Made by a program: the position numbers and the translations under genes. Below are positions 61,260 to 64,000 of a stretch of 64,000 nucleotides of DNA, in pieces (position 1 is the first letter of the stretch; each line of letters begins with the position of its first letter). Below the pieces are notes generated by a model that worked only from the letters and a program-made list of their open reading frames with translations, was not told the origin of the DNA and searched no databases. Source of the stretch: Alnus glutinosa (lineage: Eukaryota > Streptophyta > Magnoliopsida > Fagales > Betulaceae); contig NC_084886.1 in NCBI RefSeq assembly GCF_958979055.1, forward strand, positions 10,960,654 to 11,024,653. The letters run 5' to 3'.

Positions 61260-61860
61260 AACGGGGTGTTTGGTAACAAACGCCTCATTTCTCTCCTTTA
61301 TTTTCACTTTTATAAAAAACAATCAACTTCAAAATATTTTAATTTTTTTTAAACTTTTTATATCACATCAATAATATTTTTTTTTTTTTTAGTTTTCAAA
61401 TAAAAAAATTTACTATGATACAAATTTTTTTTTCACTTTTCCATAAAAAAAAAATTATACTTTATATTACATCAATTACTTATTATTACTACTCAAACAA
61501 AATTTAACTCAACAACCTCTACTGAACGTCCCCATAAACAAAAAATCTCGAAGAAAAATATTCGGGGAAAGAAAATGGAATCAAAAACTTATCGGGCTTG
61601 TTTGGCAAATGGTTGTAATTGTGAAATATTTATTTGAATAGTAATAAAAAGTGATTGATGTGATATGAAGTATAAAAAAATTTGAAATTGTTTTATAAAA
61701 AAAGTGAAAAAGTTTTGTTTTATAGTGAATTTTTTTATTCAGATAATAATAAAAAATTATTGATGTGATATAAAAAGTGAAAAAAAGAAAAAAAGAAAAA
61801 AAAAAGAGAATGTTTTTTATTTGACTTTTTTGAGAGAATTGAAAAATATAGAGGGGGAGT
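61260..61860. repeat. Foldback-like AT-rich repeat
   Basis: GGGTGTTTGGTAACAAACG on the left and TTGTTTGGCAAATGG within, together with TTTTTATATCACATCAATAAT (about 61357-61377) answered by ATTATTGATGTGATATAAAA (about 61754-61775), show an inverted arrangement. Similar words occur near 61480 and at 7525-7550. It is likely a pair of MITEs or one rearranged element. Confidence 0.55.
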
Positions 61861-64000
61861 AGGAATTAAAGTTTGACTTCAGAACAAGAGAGGTACTATT
61901 TTATTTTTTTTAATAACATGTAATTTTTTTTTTTTACCAAATTTAATAAACACAATAAAATAAAATAAAAACCTGTCATCCTATATACGGTTGACCCAAT
62001 TTTGTGGGTTAGTAAACACCCCCAAAAATGCATGACCAACCACCTTTGATTCCCATTGATCTATATATTAATAAATTTTTCTTTAAAAAAAAATGATATA
62101 ATTAAGAAATTGACGTCCCAACTTGTAATATAGTAGCAACTAGTATATTTAGGTTTGGTACAAGTGCAATTGTTGGGGATATGGTTGGTGTTAAACCAAA
62201 AAAAAAAAAAAAAAAGTTGTAAGAAAATGACCTTCTTTTCATCTTTTTGAAACTAAATTTGCATTTCCTTTTCAACGTTTTGGTGGATCCAATCTCTTAG
62301 CAGTACAACCACTAGGGGATCTGTCCATTTCTTTTAATTAATTAATTAATTTTACGCGGTATCAAAATAAATTTAGAGGTTATTAAGAGATATATATATG
62401 TCAAAAAAATAATAATTTACTTTCTGCTGTCAAATTTCACCCTAAGACTTAACAGATTCAGTTAGCGTGGCACTGACTTAAATGGTACACATATCACAAT
62501 TTTATTGGCTCTGACATGTCACACTATCGGAATATTTTAAGTCAGTGGCCGGAGGGAATTTTATTGTAGGGATTAAATTGTTTTTTTTTTTTTTTTTTTT
62601 TTGGGTATACTTGCAAATTTTTGCTAAAATCTTGGGAGCCTAAAGTCTTCACCTAAAAGGATTAATACAGGCTTGAAATTAAAACAAGTGTTATAGTCGG
62701 CCGGATATGATCAGCCTCCAAAACCAACCAGATCATGACTTTCTGACGTTTGGTATTGTTAATCAGGCAGTTGGGACCATTTTATTTTATTTTTTTTCAT
62801 TTATTTGGTGTTAATATATATTATCATGATCATCATCATCCTCATATTACAAGCTAGCAGACTGAGACTTGGTGATAGTTTAAGGAAAAAACACTGGAAT
62901 TTATTCATTGAATAGCAGCATAGGAAAGGAATATATGTTAATTAATCTGTATTATATTGATAATGCATGCAGTTGATCACAGCCAAATCTCCCAAAAAAA
63001 AAAAAAAATATGCTTAATTGCAACAGAAGTCAAAAGGTAATTTTGGAGACTTGTTAGGAGTGCCGGCAACGGCAAGATACCTCTGATGCTTACCTACACC
63101 GAGTACCTCTTCCACTTGCATGGAATAATTAGACAGGTATTAATGTACAGTGATTTTGGTTGGGTGTGGCATTCGGTTAATGTACGTCCTCTAGCGAGGT
63201 ACGTTTCTTGCTAGGTGTCACTCACTGGTATAATTAATATAGTTTTAATTAGCAGGATATATATATATATTAATGGCACCGATTCTAAATTCCTTGCCTC
63301 TTAAAATTGAATGTATTAAGGGCGTTGTCTGATTCCTTATCGGGAATATAAGTATATACAGTTAGGATGAGGACACGATGGTGATCACCTGCAACGTGTC
63401 TAGCTTTCTTCATTCTCTGAATGTACAGTTGGGTGGCCGATCTACCCTGCCGTCCACAGGGCTTGACTATCACGTGGAAAGGTTTTGGCTCCGCCCTCCA
63501 TCACCTTATTATAATAGCTTAAAGGCTAGTCTGTTTGGCAACACAAAAGAATATTGATTCTTTGATACTATTTTTTAAAAATAAATCATATTTTATTTAA
63601 TGTTTTAAAGTTTATCTCACAAAAATCAAATTTTAAAATTCATGAAGTAAATTAGAATTGAATTCTTACTCAAAAAATCGGAACACCCCCAAACAAAAAT
63701 CCGACCCAGCTAGCTGCAATCTTTCTTTGGAATAGGGTCTAACTTCTTTATCATTAAGGTCATCTATCTCCATCCATCATCACTTACTAAAAATTCTGTC
63801 ACACGTGCATTCCCTATCATTACCTTTTTTTGGGGATAATTAATGACGACTAATTTTGATCACGCTAATTAATCACATGAGAATTAAAGTCTGTTAACAC
63901 ACCAACCAAAAAAAAAAAAAAAAAAACTAGGTTAATTAGGGAATTTGAACCTTAATTGATTTAAACTTACTCAAAAGTTGATGTTTTCTCATGTCATGAC

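Larger units (their letters stand above)
58501..64000. other. Gene-free intergenic region
   Basis: No supportable gene. Contents: an ATT microsatellite (58561-58577), CCGATGTGGGACAACAACG (59252-59270), a word common in plant LTRs, a MITE-like segment at 59690-59940, a tandem array at 60167-60350, a foldback region at 61260-61860, long T runs (62581-62602), and a TATA microsatellite at 61216-61236. Short open frames (for example 63285-63473) lack family resemblance. Confidence 0.55.

Noticed and set aside
63062..63480. Two protein-like stretches on the minus strand (VEEVLGVGKHQRYLAVAG and KPCGRQGRSATQLYIQ) with possible splice sites
   Set aside because: No recognised family, no consistent start, and too short to support a gene model.
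1..64000. tRNA, rRNA, known microRNA or CRISPR
   Set aside because: I looked for TTCGA-type tRNA arms, familiar plant miRNA sequences and regularly spaced repeats; nothing convincing appeared. The only regular array is the minisatellite at 60.2 kb.

Overview
The window looks like nuclear DNA from a flowering plant, most likely a woody eudicot. The evidence is long AT-rich intergenic DNA, intron-rich genes with GT-AG splice sites, plant-only gene families, abundant (CT)n/(GA)n/(AT)n microsatellites, and a dense population of small DNA transposons and retroelement remnants. I could not fix genus or species from the sequence alone.

Layout from left to right. (1) 0.7-6.0 kb, plus strand: a seven-exon purple acid phosphatase/phytase (PAP15 type) with all seven metal ligands. 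(2) 8.3-10.7 kb, minus strand: a three-exon, probably GPI-anchored X8-domain protein (plasmodesmata callose-binding type) with a 34-nt microexon. (3) 12.7-20.3 kb, minus strand: a ZnF-UBP ubiquitin-specific protease (UBP1/UBP2 type), split by a 4-kb intron that carries a candidate organelle-derived insertion. (4) 20.6-24.0 kb: a local duplication, one copy of which carries a MITE that the other copy lacks. (5) 24.6-25.0 kb, plus strand: a tiny SERF/4F5-family gene whose first intron is a textbook U12-type AT-AC intron. (6) 25-36.6 kb: gene-poor DNA with two decayed RNase H fragments and LTR-like repeats. (7) 36.7-37.9 kb, plus strand: an intronless AP2/ERF transcription factor. (8) 40.5-48.1 kb, minus strand: an ARID-HMG-box protein (HMGB15 type) with a 5'-leader ORF, an intronic inverted repeat, and an apparent frameshift in its acidic tail. 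(9) 50.4-52.6 kb: a degenerate hAT (ZMYM1-like) transposase with a nested MITE. (10) 55.1-57.9 kb, minus strand: a membrane-anchored GTD-binding (DUF593, myosin-binding) protein; its last exon or exons are unresolved. (11) 58-64 kb: intergenic DNA with MITEs and a 46-50 bp tandem repeat.

The genes are unrelated housekeeping and regulatory functions: phosphate release, cell-wall/plasmodesmata, deubiquitination, proteostasis, stress transcription, chromatin, and organelle transport. There is no sign of a gene cluster or a coordinated pathway. Gene models were assembled by hand from reading frames and splice sites, and reading phase was checked across every junction. UTR limits, the PAP last exon, and the DUF593 exon 1/2 junction and 3' end are the least certain parts.
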